Made by a program: the position numbers and the translations under genes. The notes below the pieces were generated by a model. It was not told the origin of the DNA, did no database searches, and saw only the letters and a list, made by a program, of their open reading frames with translations. DNA of 64,000 nt from contig CP061031.1 in assembly GCA_014490595.1 (NCBI GenBank), positions 992,001 to 1,056,000 on the forward strand, in the 5' to 3' direction. This DNA comes from Corynebacterium wankanglinii. GTDB lineage: Bacteria; Actinomycetota; Actinomycetes; Mycobacteriales; Mycobacteriaceae. Position 1 is the stretch's first letter, and every line of letters begins with the position of its first letter. Positions 1 to 8,822 of this stretch are shown here, in pieces.

Positions 1-159
1 AAGCCGCGTACCGGCAGTGGGCCTATGGAAGCGGTGGAGGAATCCCGCAAGATCGTGATGCGCATCCCGTCCGACGGCGGTGGCCGCCTCGTCGTGGAGC
101 TGACCAAGGAAGAGGCCGGCGAGCTCGGCCGGTTGCTCACGGAGGCCGCAGAAGCCTAA
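1..159 (+). CDS. DUF3117 family small protein (5' end outside window)
   Basis: The frame is open from base 1 to a TAA at 157-159 and gives a 52-residue tail that begins KPRTGSGPMEAVEESRK. This is the pattern of the short (about 55 aa) actinobacterial DUF3117 proteins, so only about three residues are missing upstream. No biochemical role is established for the family that I know of. The next gene starts 17 bases after the stop with its own promoter-like box, so the two are probably not co-translated. Confidence 0.85.
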   Translation, partial: KPRTGSGPMEAVEESRKIVMRIPSDGGGRLVVELTKEEAGELGRLLTEAAEA

Positions 160-176
160 CGCGGTAGTATCGCCAC

Positions 177-1037
177 ATGCTCAACGACATTGTGGACGTG
201 CTGGCCGACCCGGCAGATCTCACCCCGCTTCGGGGCGCAGACGATTTCACCCGTCTCGTCTCCGAATCGGGGCATTCTTATGACGTGGCCAAACAGGGCT
301 ACGTCACCCTCGCCGCAGGCAAGGGGATCGGCCACGAGGGCGACTCGTTGGAGATGGTCAACTCCCGTGAAACCTTCCTGTCCAACGGCCACTTTGCGCC
401 GTTCGTGGAGTCTGTGTCCGACGCGCTCGCCGACGTTGTGGAGGGCGTGGCGGGGGATGCGGATCCCGTCATCCTCGAGGCCGGCGCTGGCACCGGCTAC
501 TACCTCGCCCATACCTTGGACCTGATTCAGGGGGCGCGCGGCGTGGGGCTGGACGTGTCCGTCCCGGCGGCGAAGCACCTGGCTAAGTCGCACCCGCGCG
601 TGGGTGCCGTGGTGGCGGACGTGTGGGAACAGCTGCCAATACGCACCGGCTCCATCCACGCCTTGGCCGTGGTGTTCGCTCCGCGAAACCCGGCCGAGTT
701 CGCGCGCGTGCTCGTTGAGGGCGGCGAGGCCGTCATGCTCGTCGCAGACCAGGGCCACCTCGACGAGCTGCGCGAGCCGCTGGGCATCCTCGGTGTGGAG
801 GACGGCAAGATCGAACGCCTCATTGCCCAATCCGAGGGACACTTGGTGCCCGCGGCGGCCCCGGAACTCATCGAGTACCCCATGCAGCTGGGCCGCGACG
901 CCATCGCCGCCCAGGTAGGTATGAGCCCGTCGGCGCGCCACCTCGACGCGGACGTGTTACAGGCCCGCCTGGCGGAATTGCCCGAGCAGATGGAGGTCAC
1001 CGCCCGCGCGCAGCTGATCCGCATGCGCAAGGCCTAA
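177..1037 (+). CDS. RlmA-like 23S rRNA (guanine-N1) methyltransferase
   Basis: A 286-residue class I SAM-dependent methyltransferase. The segment SGHSYDVAKQGYVTL near residues 31-45 and the SAM-binding motif ILEAGAGTGYY near residue 100 match the RlmA family, which methylates guanine 745/748 of 23S rRNA. The N-terminal zinc ribbon of E. coli RlmA (CPxC...C...H) has lost its cysteines: the first pair position reads DPAD. Metal binding is therefore unlikely here. The box TAGTAT at 165-170 lies six bases before the ATG and there is no Shine-Dalgarno sequence, which suggests a leaderless transcript. Family assignment is firm; the exact modified base is inferred. Confidence 0.85.
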   Translation: MLNDIVDVLADPADLTPLRGADDFTRLVSESGHSYDVAKQGYVTLAAGKGIGHEGDSLEMVNSRETFLSNGHFAPFVESVSDALADVVEGVAGDADPVILEAGAGTGYYLAHTLDLIQGARGVGLDVSVPAAKHLAKSHPRVGAVVADVWEQLPIRTGSIHALAVVFAPRNPAEFARVLVEGGEAVMLVADQGHLDELREPLGILGVEDGKIERLIAQSEGHLVPAAAPELIEYPMQLGRDAIAAQVGMSPSARHLDADVLQARLAELPEQMEVTARAQLIRMRKA

Positions 1038-1106
1038 CCGCCGAAAACGCTGCCGCCCCAACCAGCGCGTGGGTGGGGCGGCAGCGTCGTGTCGTCGGGA
1101 GGCGGA

Positions 1107-2507
1107 CTAGCGCACGTAGCCGCGGCGCCACTCGCTGTGGATCTCTGCGCCGTCGTGGGCGCGGGTGCGGATGCCGGAGCAGTTGCCCTCCAGCCACACG
1201 CGCGAGGACATGACCACGCTGCCGCCGCCGGCGTAGACCTCGATGGTGGAGCCGTCGACGATGACGGTGATGTTGTCCTCGTCCTCGTCGTGCAGCTCGG
1301 CGGTGGTGGGGGTGCCGTCCAAGCGGTCCAGGGTGAGCCTGTCTCCGGAGTGGGTGATCACCACTCCCGGCTCACCGTTGCCGTCGAGCACCTCCACTGT
1401 GACCGACGAGCCCGGAGCGATCTCGCACAAGCCCGCCCACATGCGGGCTCGGTCGGTGCTGTCCACCGCGTCCGGCAGCCCCACGGCCGGCACCTGGTAC
1501 AGGCGCCCGCCTTGCAACGTGACGCGGCGCGGGAGGGTGAGCGCGTTGGCCCAGCCCTCGGCGTCCCAGTTGGGCTCGCGGGTGGGGTCGCCGTTGCGGT
1601 CCGTGTTGGTCATGAACCCGTAAAGGTAGGCGCGTTCGTACAGGTTGGCGGTTTCCGACAAGCTGTAGGTGGTGTTGCGGGGGCGGGTGAAGTCGTGCCC
1701 GTGGTCCAGGATGGTGAAGGGGGTGTCTACGCGGAATACGGTGCCCCGCAGCTCGCCCACGGCGTAGACGGCGGTGTCTTTGCCGTCGCGTTCGAGGGTG
1801 ATGAACAAAACGTCGCGGATCTCGCCGTCAACCTCGTCGCGCAGGCGGATGATGCGCGGCGCGACGAGGGAGGCATCCAGGTCGATGCCGGTTTCGCCGT
1901 CGAACTCGAGCGGCCCCTCCAGTTTCCAGTCGCGCCCGTCGTCGGAGGTGAGGACGACCGGCCTGGGCGTGGTTTCCGGACCGGAGACGGCGAGCATCAG
2001 CCAGCCGTCGTGCGCGTCCTCGCGGTCGGTGCCGGCCTCCCAGTCTGGCACGACGCAGGGGGAGCGGAAGTTGGCCGCGCCGGCGGTGTCCTCGACTACC
2101 GCGCCGAGACGGGTGGCGACCTTGGTCACCTCCAGTTCTTCCTCCTCGTCCAAGTCGGCGCACAGGTGGTCAACGTGGGCCACGTGCGCGATCTGGATGG
2201 TGTTGCCGGCAGCGGTGGCGGAGGTGAAGAAGAGGTCTAGCCCGTCGTCGGCGGAGGCGAGGGTGCCGGCGCGCACGGCGGTTTCGCCACCGACGGGCAC
2301 GATCACGTCGTTGCAGTCGAGCCAGCTGAACGGGTCGCCCTCGCTCATCTCGTGGCCCCAGCGGCTGGGGGCGTCGGGGGTGGGGCGGTACTGGTAGAAC
2401 ATGTGCCAGATACGCTCCTGCGCCGCGCCGGTGCGGTAAATGCCGGCGGGGCCTTCGAGGATGCCGTGCTCGGCGGTCACGTGCAGCTCCGGACGGTAGA
2501 CGGTCAT
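1107..2507 (-). CDS. GH32-like protein, catalytic motifs lost (glycogen locus)
   Basis: A 466-residue protein with the five-blade-propeller signatures of glycoside hydrolase family 32 (HMFYQYRP, WGHEMSEGDPFSW, a C-terminal GH32-type beta-sandwich). The residues that define the active site differ. The WMNDPNG nucleophile motif reads ILEGPAG near residues 16-22, so Gly replaces the catalytic Asp. The RDP motif reads FRSP, so Ser replaces the transition-state-stabilising Asp. A sucrose- or fructan-cleaving activity is therefore doubtful. The ATG overlaps the glgA stop by one base (TGATG), so it is probably translated from the glgA mRNA. A carbohydrate-binding or regulatory role in glycogen metabolism is an inference from position only. 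Confidence 0.75.
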   Translation of the reverse strand: MTVYRPELHVTAEHGILEGPAGIYRTGAAQERIWHMFYQYRPTPDAPSRWGHEMSEGDPFSWLDCNDVIVPVGGETAVRAGTLASADDGLDLFFTSATAAGNTIQIAHVAHVDHLCADLDEEEELEVTKVATRLGAVVEDTAGAANFRSPCVVPDWEAGTDREDAHDGWLMLAVSGPETTPRPVVLTSDDGRDWKLEGPLEFDGETGIDLDASLVAPRIIRLRDEVDGEIRDVLFITLERDGKDTAVYAVGELRGTVFRVDTPFTILDHGHDFTRPRNTTYSLSETANLYERAYLYGFMTNTDRNGDPTREPNWDAEGWANALTLPRRVTLQGGRLYQVPAVGLPDAVDSTDRARMWAGLCEIAPGSSVTVEVLDGNGEPGVVITHSGDRLTLDRLDGTPTTAELHDEDEDNITVIVDGSTIEVYAGGGSVVMSSRVWLEGNCSGIRTRAHDGAEIHSEWRRGYVR

Positions 2508-3661
2508 CACATCAGCCCCTTGTAGATTTCGACGGTGTCCCGCGCAATAGTTGCCCAGGAGAATTCGGTTTTCGCACGATCGAGCCCGGCGGCGCCCATG
2601 GCGGCGGCGCGGCCAGAATCGCCCGCGACAGCGTTGACGGCTTCGGCGAGGCGTTGTTCGAAGCCGTCCGCGTCGTCCGCGTCGTAGTCCACGAGCACGC
2701 CTGTTTCGCCGTCCACAACAACTTCGGGGATGCCGCCGACGCGCGAGGCCACCACGGCGGTGCCGCACGCCATGGCCTCGAGGTTCACAATGCCCAGCGG
2801 CTCGTAGATGGAGGGGCACACGAATACGTCGGCCAGTGAGTACACCTGGCGCACCTTCTCCGGCGGCATCATTTCCTGCACCCAGAAGATCCCGCCGCGC
2901 TGAGCCTTCAGCTTATCGACGAGCCCTTCGGTCTCCGCCGCAATCTCCTTGGTGTCCGGGGCGCCGGCGCAGAGAATGATCTGGATGTCCTCGTCGAAGG
3001 ATTGGGCCGCCTTGAGCAGGTGTGGCACCCCCTTTTGGCGTGTGATGCGGCCGACGAACGCCACGACGGGTTTGTCAGGGTCCACGCCCAGCTCTTCGCC
3101 GATATTCCCGGTGTCGGGGTACCACTTCTGCGGGTCGATGCCGTTTAAGACGGTGTGGACTTTAGCGTCGTCGATACGCGGGTAGGCGCGCAGCACCGCC
3201 TCCTTCATGCCCGCGGAGACCGCGATGACCGCGTCCGCGTACTCGAATGCGTTCTTCTCCGACCAGGAGGAGACGTTGTAGCCGCCGCCGAGCTGCTCGC
3301 GCTTCCAGGGGCGGTCCGGTTCCAGCGAGTGGGCGGTAACGACGTGGGGGATCTCGTGCAGCTGGCCGGCGAGGTGGCCACCCAAGCCTGCGTACCAGGT
3401 GTGGGAGTGCACCACGTCCAGCCCGCCGGCGGCGTCCGCCATGCGCAGGCCGGTGGACAGCGTTTTGATTGCGCCGTTGGCATCCTCTAGGGCCGGGTCG
3501 ACGCCGTGGACGTACACGCCCTGCTCGTTGCGGGGGGCGCCCATGCAGTGCACGTCCACGTCGACGATCTCGCGCATGAAGCGCGTTAGCTCTGTGACGT
3601 GCACGCCGGCGCCACCGTAGACCTCCGGCGGGTATTCGCGGGTGAACATTCCGACTTTCAT
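2507..3661 (-). CDS. glgA: Glycogen synthase / GlgM-type glucosyltransferase
   Basis: A 384-residue GT4-fold glycosyltransferase of the actinobacterial GlgA family; the Mycobacterium orthologue is also described as GlgM, which makes maltose-1-phosphate. It begins [21 protein letters not shown], with the glycine-rich acceptor loop typical of the family. It carries the donor-site segments VGRITRQKG and [17 protein letters not shown], with the ExxxxxxxE pair of retaining GT4 enzymes. It diverges from glgC across a 67-bp gap and overlaps the following GH32-like gene. TAGGCT on the minus strand lies eight bases before the ATG, suggesting a leaderless start. It would use ADP-glucose from GlgC to extend alpha-1,4-glucan in the cytoplasm. 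Confidence 0.92.
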   Translation of the reverse strand: MKVGMFTREYPPEVYGGAGVHVTELTRFMREIVDVDVHCMGAPRNEQGVYVHGVDPALEDANGAIKTLSTGLRMADAAGGLDVVHSHTWYAGLGGHLAGQLHEIPHVVTAHSLEPDRPWKREQLGGGYNVSSWSEKNAFEYADAVIAVSAGMKEAVLRAYPRIDDAKVHTVLNGIDPQKWYPDTGNIGEELGVDPDKPVVAFVGRITRQKGVPHLLKAAQSFDEDIQIILCAGAPDTKEIAAETEGLVDKLKAQRGGIFWVQEMMPPEKVRQVYSLADVFVCPSIYEPLGIVNLEAMACGTAVVASRVGGIPEVVVDGETGVLVDYDADDADGFEQRLAEAVNAVAGDSGRAAAMGAAGLDRAKTEFSWATIARDTVEIYKGLM

Positions 3662-3728
3662 GCCCGCCGAGCCTACTGACGCGCGCGAATCCCTGCAGGA
3701 GCGAACAATTCTCATTAGCCTTACGGTT
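3662..3728. promoter_or_regulatory. Divergent glgA/glgC promoter region
   Basis: The 67-bp gap between the two start codons must hold both promoters. TAGCCT at 3716-3721 is seven bases before the glgC ATG. On the minus strand TAGGCT (3675 to 3670) is eight bases before the glgA ATG. Neither gene has a convincing Shine-Dalgarno sequence, so both transcripts are probably leaderless or nearly so. The close packing suggests shared control. Confidence 0.5.
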
Positions 3729-4946
3729 ATGAAAAGCCAGCCACGAGTTCTCGCCATCGTCTTGGCCGGCGGGGAGGGCAAGCGCCTGTTCCCCCTCACC
3801 GCCGACCGCGCCAAACCCGCCGTGCCGTTCGGCGGAAACTACCGCCTCATCGACTTTGTCCTGTCTAACCTTGTCAACGCGGGCTACATGCGCATCGCGG
3901 TGCTCACGCAGTACAAGTCCCACTCGCTTGACCGCCATGTGGCCACCGCATGGAACGTCTCCGGGCCCACCCAGCAGTACATCGCCTCCGTGCCGGCGCA
4001 GCAGCGCCGCGGCAAGCGCTGGTACTCGGGCTCGGCGGACGCGATCGTGCAGTCGTTGAACCTCATCTACGACGACGCGCCGGATTACGTCCTCGTGCTG
4101 GGCGCGGACCACGTCTACCGCATGGACCCCTCGCAGATGGTGGAGGACCACATCGCCTCCGGCAAGGCCGCTACAGTGGCCGGCATCCGCGTGCCGCGCT
4201 CGGAGGCGCACGCGTTCGGCTGCATCCAGGCGGACGACGACGGCACGATCACCGAGTTCCTGGAAAAGCCGTCAGACCCACCAGGTACCCCGGACGACCC
4301 GGACGTGACCTACGCGTCCATGGGCAACTACTGCTTCTCCACCGAGGCGCTGATCAAGGCGCTTCTAGAGGACGAACAGAACGAGGACTCCGCCCACGAC
4401 ATGGGCGGCGACATCATCCCGTTCTTCGTTGCCCAGGGCGAGGCGAACGTGTACGACTTCTCCCGCAACGAGGTCCCCGGCGCCACCGAGCGCGACCACG
4501 GTTACTGGCGTGACGTGGGCACGATCGACTCGTTCTACGAGGCCCACATGGACCTCATCTCGTCCCACCCGGTGTTCAACCTCTACAACAAGGCGTGGCC
4601 GATCCACGCCACCGAGGACGGCAACTTGCCGCCGGCGAAGTTCGTCATGGGCGGTATCGCGCAGGAGTCCATCGTCGCGTCCGGTTCCATCATCTCGGGC
4701 GCCACGGTGCGCAACTCGGTGCTGTCTACCGACGTCCGCGTGGAAGAGGGGGCCACCGTGGAAGGCTCCGTCCTCATGCCGGGCGTGCGTGTGGGCAAGG
4801 GCGCGGTGGTACGCCACTGCATCTTGGACAAGAACGTCTACGTCTCCGACGGGGAGATCATCGGCGTCGACACCGAGCGCGACCGCCAGCGCTTCACCGT
4901 CTCCGACAACGGCGTGGTCTGCGTGGGCAAGAGCGAGGTGATTTAG
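3729..4946 (+). CDS. glgC: Glucose-1-phosphate adenylyltransferase
   Basis: A 405-residue ADP-glucose pyrophosphorylase. It makes ADP-glucose from glucose-1-phosphate and ATP, the committed step of glycogen synthesis. The N-terminal nucleotidyltransferase signature [19 protein letters not shown] is complete. [10 protein letters not shown], the EKP segment and a C-terminal left-handed beta-helix ([15 protein letters not shown] repeats) follow in the usual order at the usual length. An in-frame upstream ATG exists at 3642, but it lies inside the glgA coding region. The ATG at 3729 matches the family N-terminus and follows TAGCCT by seven bases. The 3' end overlaps the convergent methyltransferase by four bases. 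Confidence 0.95.
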   Translation: MKSQPRVLAIVLAGGEGKRLFPLTADRAKPAVPFGGNYRLIDFVLSNLVNAGYMRIAVLTQYKSHSLDRHVATAWNVSGPTQQYIASVPAQQRRGKRWYSGSADAIVQSLNLIYDDAPDYVLVLGADHVYRMDPSQMVEDHIASGKAATVAGIRVPRSEAHAFGCIQADDDGTITEFLEKPSDPPGTPDDPDVTYASMGNYCFSTEALIKALLEDEQNEDSAHDMGGDIIPFFVAQGEANVYDFSRNEVPGATERDHGYWRDVGTIDSFYEAHMDLISSHPVFNLYNKAWPIHATEDGNLPPAKFVMGGIAQESIVASGSIISGATVRNSVLSTDVRVEEGATVEGSVLMPGVRVGKGAVVRHCILDKNVYVSDGEIIGVDTERDRQRFTVSDNGVVCVGKSEVI

Positions 4947-5617
4947 CCCCGTTTGGTGATGAGCGTCAGCCCGCCGTCGAGAGGCAGGCGCGCCACCGCC
5001 GCGTCGTCGAGCGCTAGCGTATCGACGAAAGCGTCCGCCTCCCTCGCCGCTTCCGTCTCACGGTCGCGGCGGGTGGGGTCGGCCACGGTGCCGTCGAGAA
5101 GCGAGCCCGCAATGACCAGCGTGCCGCCGGGGGCGAGGAGGGGCCACGCCGCGTCGATGAGCGGCCGAAGCTGTACGGCCGCGACGTCGGCGTAGATGAG
5201 TTGGTACGCGCCGGTTGCCAGCCGCCCCATGACCTCCAGGGGGCGGGAGGTGAGGAAACGCACGCGAGAGGGCGCGAAGCCTGCCGCGCGGAACGCCTCT
5301 TTCGCGCCCGCCTGCAGCGCAGCTTCCGGCTCGATGCAGGTCAGGGTGGCTTTCTCTCGCAAGCCCACAAGGATGTGCAAGCCAGCGACGCCCGCCGCGG
5401 GCGTGACGGCCACGGCGCCCTGGGATGCCTGGCTGCCAGCCGCGAGCACCGTGAGCAGATCACCCACGATGGGGCTCGGTGTGGGCACGCCGTTTTCCTC
5501 CGCGTCCTCGCGGGCCTGGCGCAGCGCGTCGGCCACCGCTTCCGGAATGTGGTCCCGGCGCGCGGTGATGTAGGTGCTCAATTGAGAAAAAGCCGTCTCA
5601 CTCACACGAGCAATCAT
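4943..5617 (-). CDS. SAM-dependent O-methyltransferase (Rv1220c-like)
   Basis: A 224-residue protein resembling the O-methyltransferase family 3 protein that sits next to sigE in mycobacteria and corynebacteria. The SAM-binding core is recognisable as [18 protein letters not shown], followed by LTCIEPE and the LIYADV and [12 protein letters not shown] strands. The glycine-rich motif is looser than usual, so activity is uncertain. ATG at 5617 is used here; a GTG at 5605 is an alternative. Substrate unknown. The ending overlaps glgC tail-to-tail. Confidence 0.75.
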   Translation of the reverse strand: MIARVSETAFSQLSTYITARRDHIPEAVADALRQAREDAEENGVPTPSPIVGDLLTVLAAGSQASQGAVAVTPAAGVAGLHILVGLREKATLTCIEPEAALQAGAKEAFRAAGFAPSRVRFLTSRPLEVMGRLATGAYQLIYADVAAVQLRPLIDAAWPLLAPGGTLVIAGSLLDGTVADPTRRDRETEAAREADAFVDTLALDDAAVARLPLDGGLTLITKRG

Positions 5618-5694
5618 AGCGGGGTGCCGCATCCCCAGGCAGCTCCCAGGTGCACAGCTGGCAAACGGGGTCCCGGTCTGCCAAAATGACCCCC

Positions 5695-6288
5695 ATGACC
5701 GTCGAGGAAACCCCGCTGTCCGGCACCGCCGCGTTCGACGCGGGCGAGGGGGCCATGCCCACATGGGCGGAGCTGGTGCAGGAGCACGCGGACAGCGTCT
5801 ACCGCCTCGCGTACCGCCTCTCCGGCAATCAGCACGACGCCGAAGACCTCACGCAGGAGACGTTCATGCGTGTCTTCCGCAGCGTGAAGCGCTACCAGCC
5901 CGGCACCTTCGAGGGCTGGCTGCACCGCATTACCACCAACCTGTTCTTGGACATGGTGCGGCGCCGCGCCAAGATCCGCATGGAGGCCCTGCCGGAAGAT
6001 TACGAGCGCGTCCCGGGCACTGACATGACCCCGGAGGAGGCGTACAACGTCGCCAACCTCGACCCGGCGCTGCAGCGCGCGTTGGATGACCTCGCCCCGG
6101 ATTTCCGTGTTGCGGTCGTGCTCTGCGACGTGGTGGGCATGACCTACGAGGAGATCGGAGAAACCCTCGGGCTGAAAATGGGCACCGTGCGCTCCCGCAT
6201 TCACCGAGGCCGTGCGCAGCTGCGCGAATCCCTCGAACATCAAGCGCTTGAAGACGCGAACGCGCTGGAACTCATCCGCGCCCGCTAA
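5695..6288 (+). CDS. sigE: ECF sigma factor SigE (envelope/heat stress)
   Basis: A 197-residue ECF sigma factor. Region 2 contains [23 protein letters not shown] and the -10-binding helix [17 protein letters not shown]. Region 4 contains the helix-turn-helix [25 protein letters not shown]. It directs RNA polymerase to envelope-stress promoters and is held inactive by the anti-sigma factor encoded 17 bases downstream. In-frame ATGs lie at 5650, 5686 and 5695; no ribosome site decides between 5686 and 5695, and I use the latter. The gene order sigE-cseE-tatB is the conserved one in Corynebacterium. Confidence 0.93.
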   Translation: MTVEETPLSGTAAFDAGEGAMPTWAELVQEHADSVYRLAYRLSGNQHDAEDLTQETFMRVFRSVKRYQPGTFEGWLHRITTNLFLDMVRRRAKIRMEALPEDYERVPGTDMTPEEAYNVANLDPALQRALDDLAPDFRVAVVLCDVVGMTYEEIGETLGLKMGTVRSRIHRGRAQLRESLEHQALEDANALELIRAR

Positions 6289-6305
6289 GAAGCGACGTGA
6301 TCAGC

Positions 6306-6683
6306 ATGGCCCGACGCGAGTTCAACTCCACCGACCATCTCAACCCCGAAGCGGTCGCCGCCTTTGTGGACGGGGAGCTGTCGGATTCCGCATTTCACCG
6401 CGCGGCGAAGCACTTGGCGGACTGCGACGAGTGCCGCGCGGAGGTGGACTGCCAGCGCAAGGCCGCGAACAGGCTGCGGGTGGTGGACGACTCCGGCGTG
6501 CACGCCCCAGCGTCACTCGTGGAGCGGCTTGCCGGATTGTGTGCGGACGACCTCGCGGGTGATGCCGAGGGGGACAGCGCGCGCCGTGGGGAGGCCGCGC
6601 GGGAGAAACTAGGCAGGCTCGGCAATGCGCTGCAGTCGTCTGTCCAGTCCTCCCTGAGCGCGCTGAAGCGGCGCGGGGAGTAG
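6306..6683 (+). CDS. cseE: Anti-sigma-E factor CseE (zinc-associated)
   Basis: A 125-residue soluble anti-sigma factor. The ZAS motif HxxxCxxC is present as HLADCDEC near residues 35-42, which in this family binds zinc and senses redox or envelope stress. A basic, Ser-rich C-terminus follows. It lies directly downstream of sigE, the usual arrangement for RseA/CseE of actinobacteria, and should sequester SigE in the cytoplasm. ATG at 6306 is preferred; a GTG at 6297 is in frame. A small amphipathic C-terminal segment ends just before the tatB start. Confidence 0.88.
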   Translation: MARREFNSTDHLNPEAVAAFVDGELSDSAFHRAAKHLADCDECRAEVDCQRKAANRLRVVDDSGVHAPASLVERLAGLCADDLAGDAEGDSARRGEAAREKLGRLGNALQSSVQSSLSALKRRGE

Positions 6684-6693
6684 GGTGACGTAG

Positions 6694-7119
6694 GTGTTTT
6701 CCAACATCGGCTGGGGCGAGATCTTTTTCCTCCTGATCATCGGGCTCATCGTGATCGGGCCCGAACGCCTGCCCGCCGTCGTTGAGGATGTGCGTGCGGC
6801 GATCTACGCGGCAAAAAAGGCGATCAACAACGCAAAGGCGGAGCTCAACGGCGAGCTCGAGGGCTTTGACGAGTTTAAAAAGCCGATAGACACCGTCTCC
6901 CAGTACGCCGCGATGGGGCCGCGCCGCGCCATGGCCAAGGTGCTGTTCGAAGACGAGGCGGTGGACGGCCCCGCACCCGCAGGCCCGTCAGAACCCGCGA
7001 AGTCGGGGCCCCGTCCGCAGACCGGTTCCACCAAGGTCGCCGGTGCGAAGCCGGATGATGGTGGGCGGGCGGAGCGGCCGTCGCAAAGCAAGGGCTTTTC
7101 CTGGGAGGATATTACTTAA
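6694..7119 (+). CDS. tatB: Sec-independent translocase subunit TatB
   Basis: A 141-residue TatB. One N-terminal membrane helix (GEIFFLLIIGLIVIGPERLP, residues 8-27) with the conserved Glu and the GPERLP hinge is followed by an amphipathic helix and a hydrophilic tail. It forms the substrate receptor of the Tat pathway with TatC at the cytoplasmic membrane. It starts with GTG ten bases after the cseE stop, so it is likely part of the sigE operon. Its 3' end overlaps mrp tail-to-tail by eight bases. Confidence 0.92.
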   Translation: MFSNIGWGEIFFLLIIGLIVIGPERLPAVVEDVRAAIYAAKKAINNAKAELNGELEGFDEFKKPIDTVSQYAAMGPRRAMAKVLFEDEAVDGPAPAGPSEPAKSGPRPQTGSTKVAGAKPDDGGRAERPSQSKGFSWEDIT

Positions 7120-8248
7120 CCTGCGGGTTTAAGCTCTTGCCGGCGAGCGAATCGCGCCGCACCTTGAGCTGGTCCGCCACCGCCTGGATGGCTTTGGCGG
7201 CGGGGGAGTCCGGCTCGGAGATGACCACCGGTGTCCCGCTATCGCCGTGTTCGCGCAGCTTCGGGTCCAGGGGGATGGAGCCGAGCAGCTTCACGTCCGA
7301 ATCCGTCAGCTGAGTCAGCCGCTCTGCGACCTGCTCGCCGCCGCCCTCGCCGAAGATGTTCATCACGGTGCCGTCGGGCATGGTCATGCCGGCCATGTTC
7401 TCAATCACGCCGGCGATCTTCTGGTCCGTCTGCTGCGCGATGGTGCCTGCGCGCTCAGCGACCTCGGCGGCCGCGGCCTGCGGGGTGGTCACGATGAGCA
7501 GCTCCGCGTTGGGCACCAGCTGGGCCACGGTGATGGCCACGTCGCCGGTGCCGGGCGGAAGGTCCATGAACAGCACGTCAAGATCGCCCCAGTACACGTC
7601 GGCGAGGAACTGCTGGATCGCGCGAGTGAGCATGGGCCCGCGCCACACGATGGGCGCGTTGCCCTCCACGAACTGCCCCACGGAGATGTGACGCACGCCG
7701 TTTGCGATGGGGGGCATGATCATCTCGTCTACTACAGTTGGCCCCTTGTCGTCGGAGCCCATGAGCCCCGGCACCGAGTGGCCGTAGATGTCCGCGTCAA
7801 CGATGCCCACAGTGAGTCCTTGTGCCGCGAGTGCGGTAGCCAGGTTCACCGTCATGGAGGACTTGCCCACGCCACCCTTGCCGGACGCCACGGCGTAGAT
7901 GCGCGTGCGCGTGTCCGGGTCCGCGAAAGGAATCACGGGGCCGGTCTGCTCGCCGCGCAGCTTCAGCGCCAGCGCCCGGCGCTGCTCGTCGCTCATGGTG
8001 TGCAGGGTGACGGAGACGTTACCGATACCGTCGAGCTCTTCGAGCACCGCGCGCGTGTTGCCTTCGATGGTGTCTCGCATCGGGCAGCCCGCGATGGTGA
8101 GGTAGATGCCCACCGCAACGTCTGCGCCGCTCACGCGCACGGATTCCACCATGCCCAGCTCAGTGATGGGCTTGCCAATCTCGGGATCCTCTACGCGCGC
8201 GAGCGCGGCGTGGACGTCCGCTTCTGTAATCACATGTTCAATAGCCAT
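7112..8248 (-). CDS. mrp: Mrp/ApbC-type iron-sulfur cluster carrier ATPase
   Basis: A 378-residue Mrp/NBP35 ATPase. An N-terminal MIP18/DUF59 domain (residues 1-90, with GCPMRDTIE) is followed by a deviant Walker A GKGGVGKSS near residue 125, the D in VDADIYGHSVPGLMG, and FMDLPPGTGD. The CxxC pair found in many Mrp proteins after VIENM is absent here, as in the actinobacterial branch I know. It is thought to bind and deliver Fe-S clusters. ATG at 8248 is preceded on its strand by TATACT ten bases upstream. The 52-bp divergent gap to the next gene contains both promoters. Confidence 0.9.
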   Translation of the reverse strand: MAIEHVITEADVHAALARVEDPEIGKPITELGMVESVRVSGADVAVGIYLTIAGCPMRDTIEGNTRAVLEELDGIGNVSVTLHTMSDEQRRALALKLRGEQTGPVIPFADPDTRTRIYAVASGKGGVGKSSMTVNLATALAAQGLTVGIVDADIYGHSVPGLMGSDDKGPTVVDEMIMPPIANGVRHISVGQFVEGNAPIVWRGPMLTRAIQQFLADVYWGDLDVLFMDLPPGTGDVAITVAQLVPNAELLIVTTPQAAAAEVAERAGTIAQQTDQKIAGVIENMAGMTMPDGTVMNIFGEGGGEQVAERLTQLTDSDVKLLGSIPLDPKLREHGDSGTPVVISEPDSPAAKAIQAVADQLKVRRDSLAGKSLNPQVK

Positions 8249-8300
8249 CTCGCCCAGCAGTATAACGGGGCGCGGCGCGGATACCGATACACTAGGGCGC
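8249..8300. promoter_or_regulatory. Divergent promoter region mrp / stress-type membrane protein
   Basis: On the plus strand TACACT at 8288-8293 lies seven bases before the ATG at 8301, the spacing expected for a leaderless transcript. On the minus strand TATACT lies ten bases before the mrp ATG. No repeat or operator is obvious between them. Confidence 0.5.
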
Positions 8301-8822
8301 ATGACAAATCCCATGAACAACACTGGCCGCGGCCTTGCGCGCGAGGTGCCCACGGGCTGGCCTGTCGGCAGCTTCAAAACGTATGCGGAGGCGCAGCGGG
8401 CCGTGGATGCGCTGTCGGACCAGCAGTTCCCGGTGGAGAAGCTTTCCATCGTCGGCGTGGATCTCATGCAGGTGGAGAAGATCACCGGCCGTCTGACGTG
8501 GGGCAAGGTGCTTGGCACCGGCGCGTTGTCCGGCCTGTGGATGGGCCTGTTTCTGGGCCTGATCCTGTCGGTGTTCACGGAGCCTGGCTCGGGCTGGGTC
8601 ACGTTCACCACCACGCTGGTTGTCGGTGCGGTGTTCGGTCTCGTGTTCGCGGCGGTCGCGTACGCGTTCACGGGTGGCAAGCGCGATTTCTCTTCCGCTA
8701 CCACGATCGTGGCTGGCCACTACGACGTCTTGTGCGAGGCGGACGCGGCACCGCGGGCGCGGGATCTCATCGCGGGGCAGCAGCCTATCGACGGCGCTTC
8801 GCACCCCAACCCCGATGCGTAA
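8301..8822 (+). CDS. General-stress-type membrane protein with glycine-zipper helices
   Basis: A 173-residue protein. The N-terminal third (WPVGSFKTYAEAQRAVDALSDQQFPVEKLSIVG) resembles the GSP17M/DUF1269-type domain of actinobacterial general stress proteins. Two membrane helices rich in Gly follow (residues about 75-95 and 105-125), then a cytoplasmic tail ending in ARDLI. The function is unknown to me beyond the family label. The coding end overlaps the next gene by eight bases, so the two are co-translated. Confidence 0.8.
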   Translation: MTNPMNNTGRGLAREVPTGWPVGSFKTYAEAQRAVDALSDQQFPVEKLSIVGVDLMQVEKITGRLTWGKVLGTGALSGLWMGLFLGLILSVFTEPGSGWVTFTTTLVVGAVFGLVFAAVAYAFTGGKRDFSSATTIVAGHYDVLCEADAAPRARDLIAGQQPIDGASHPNPDA

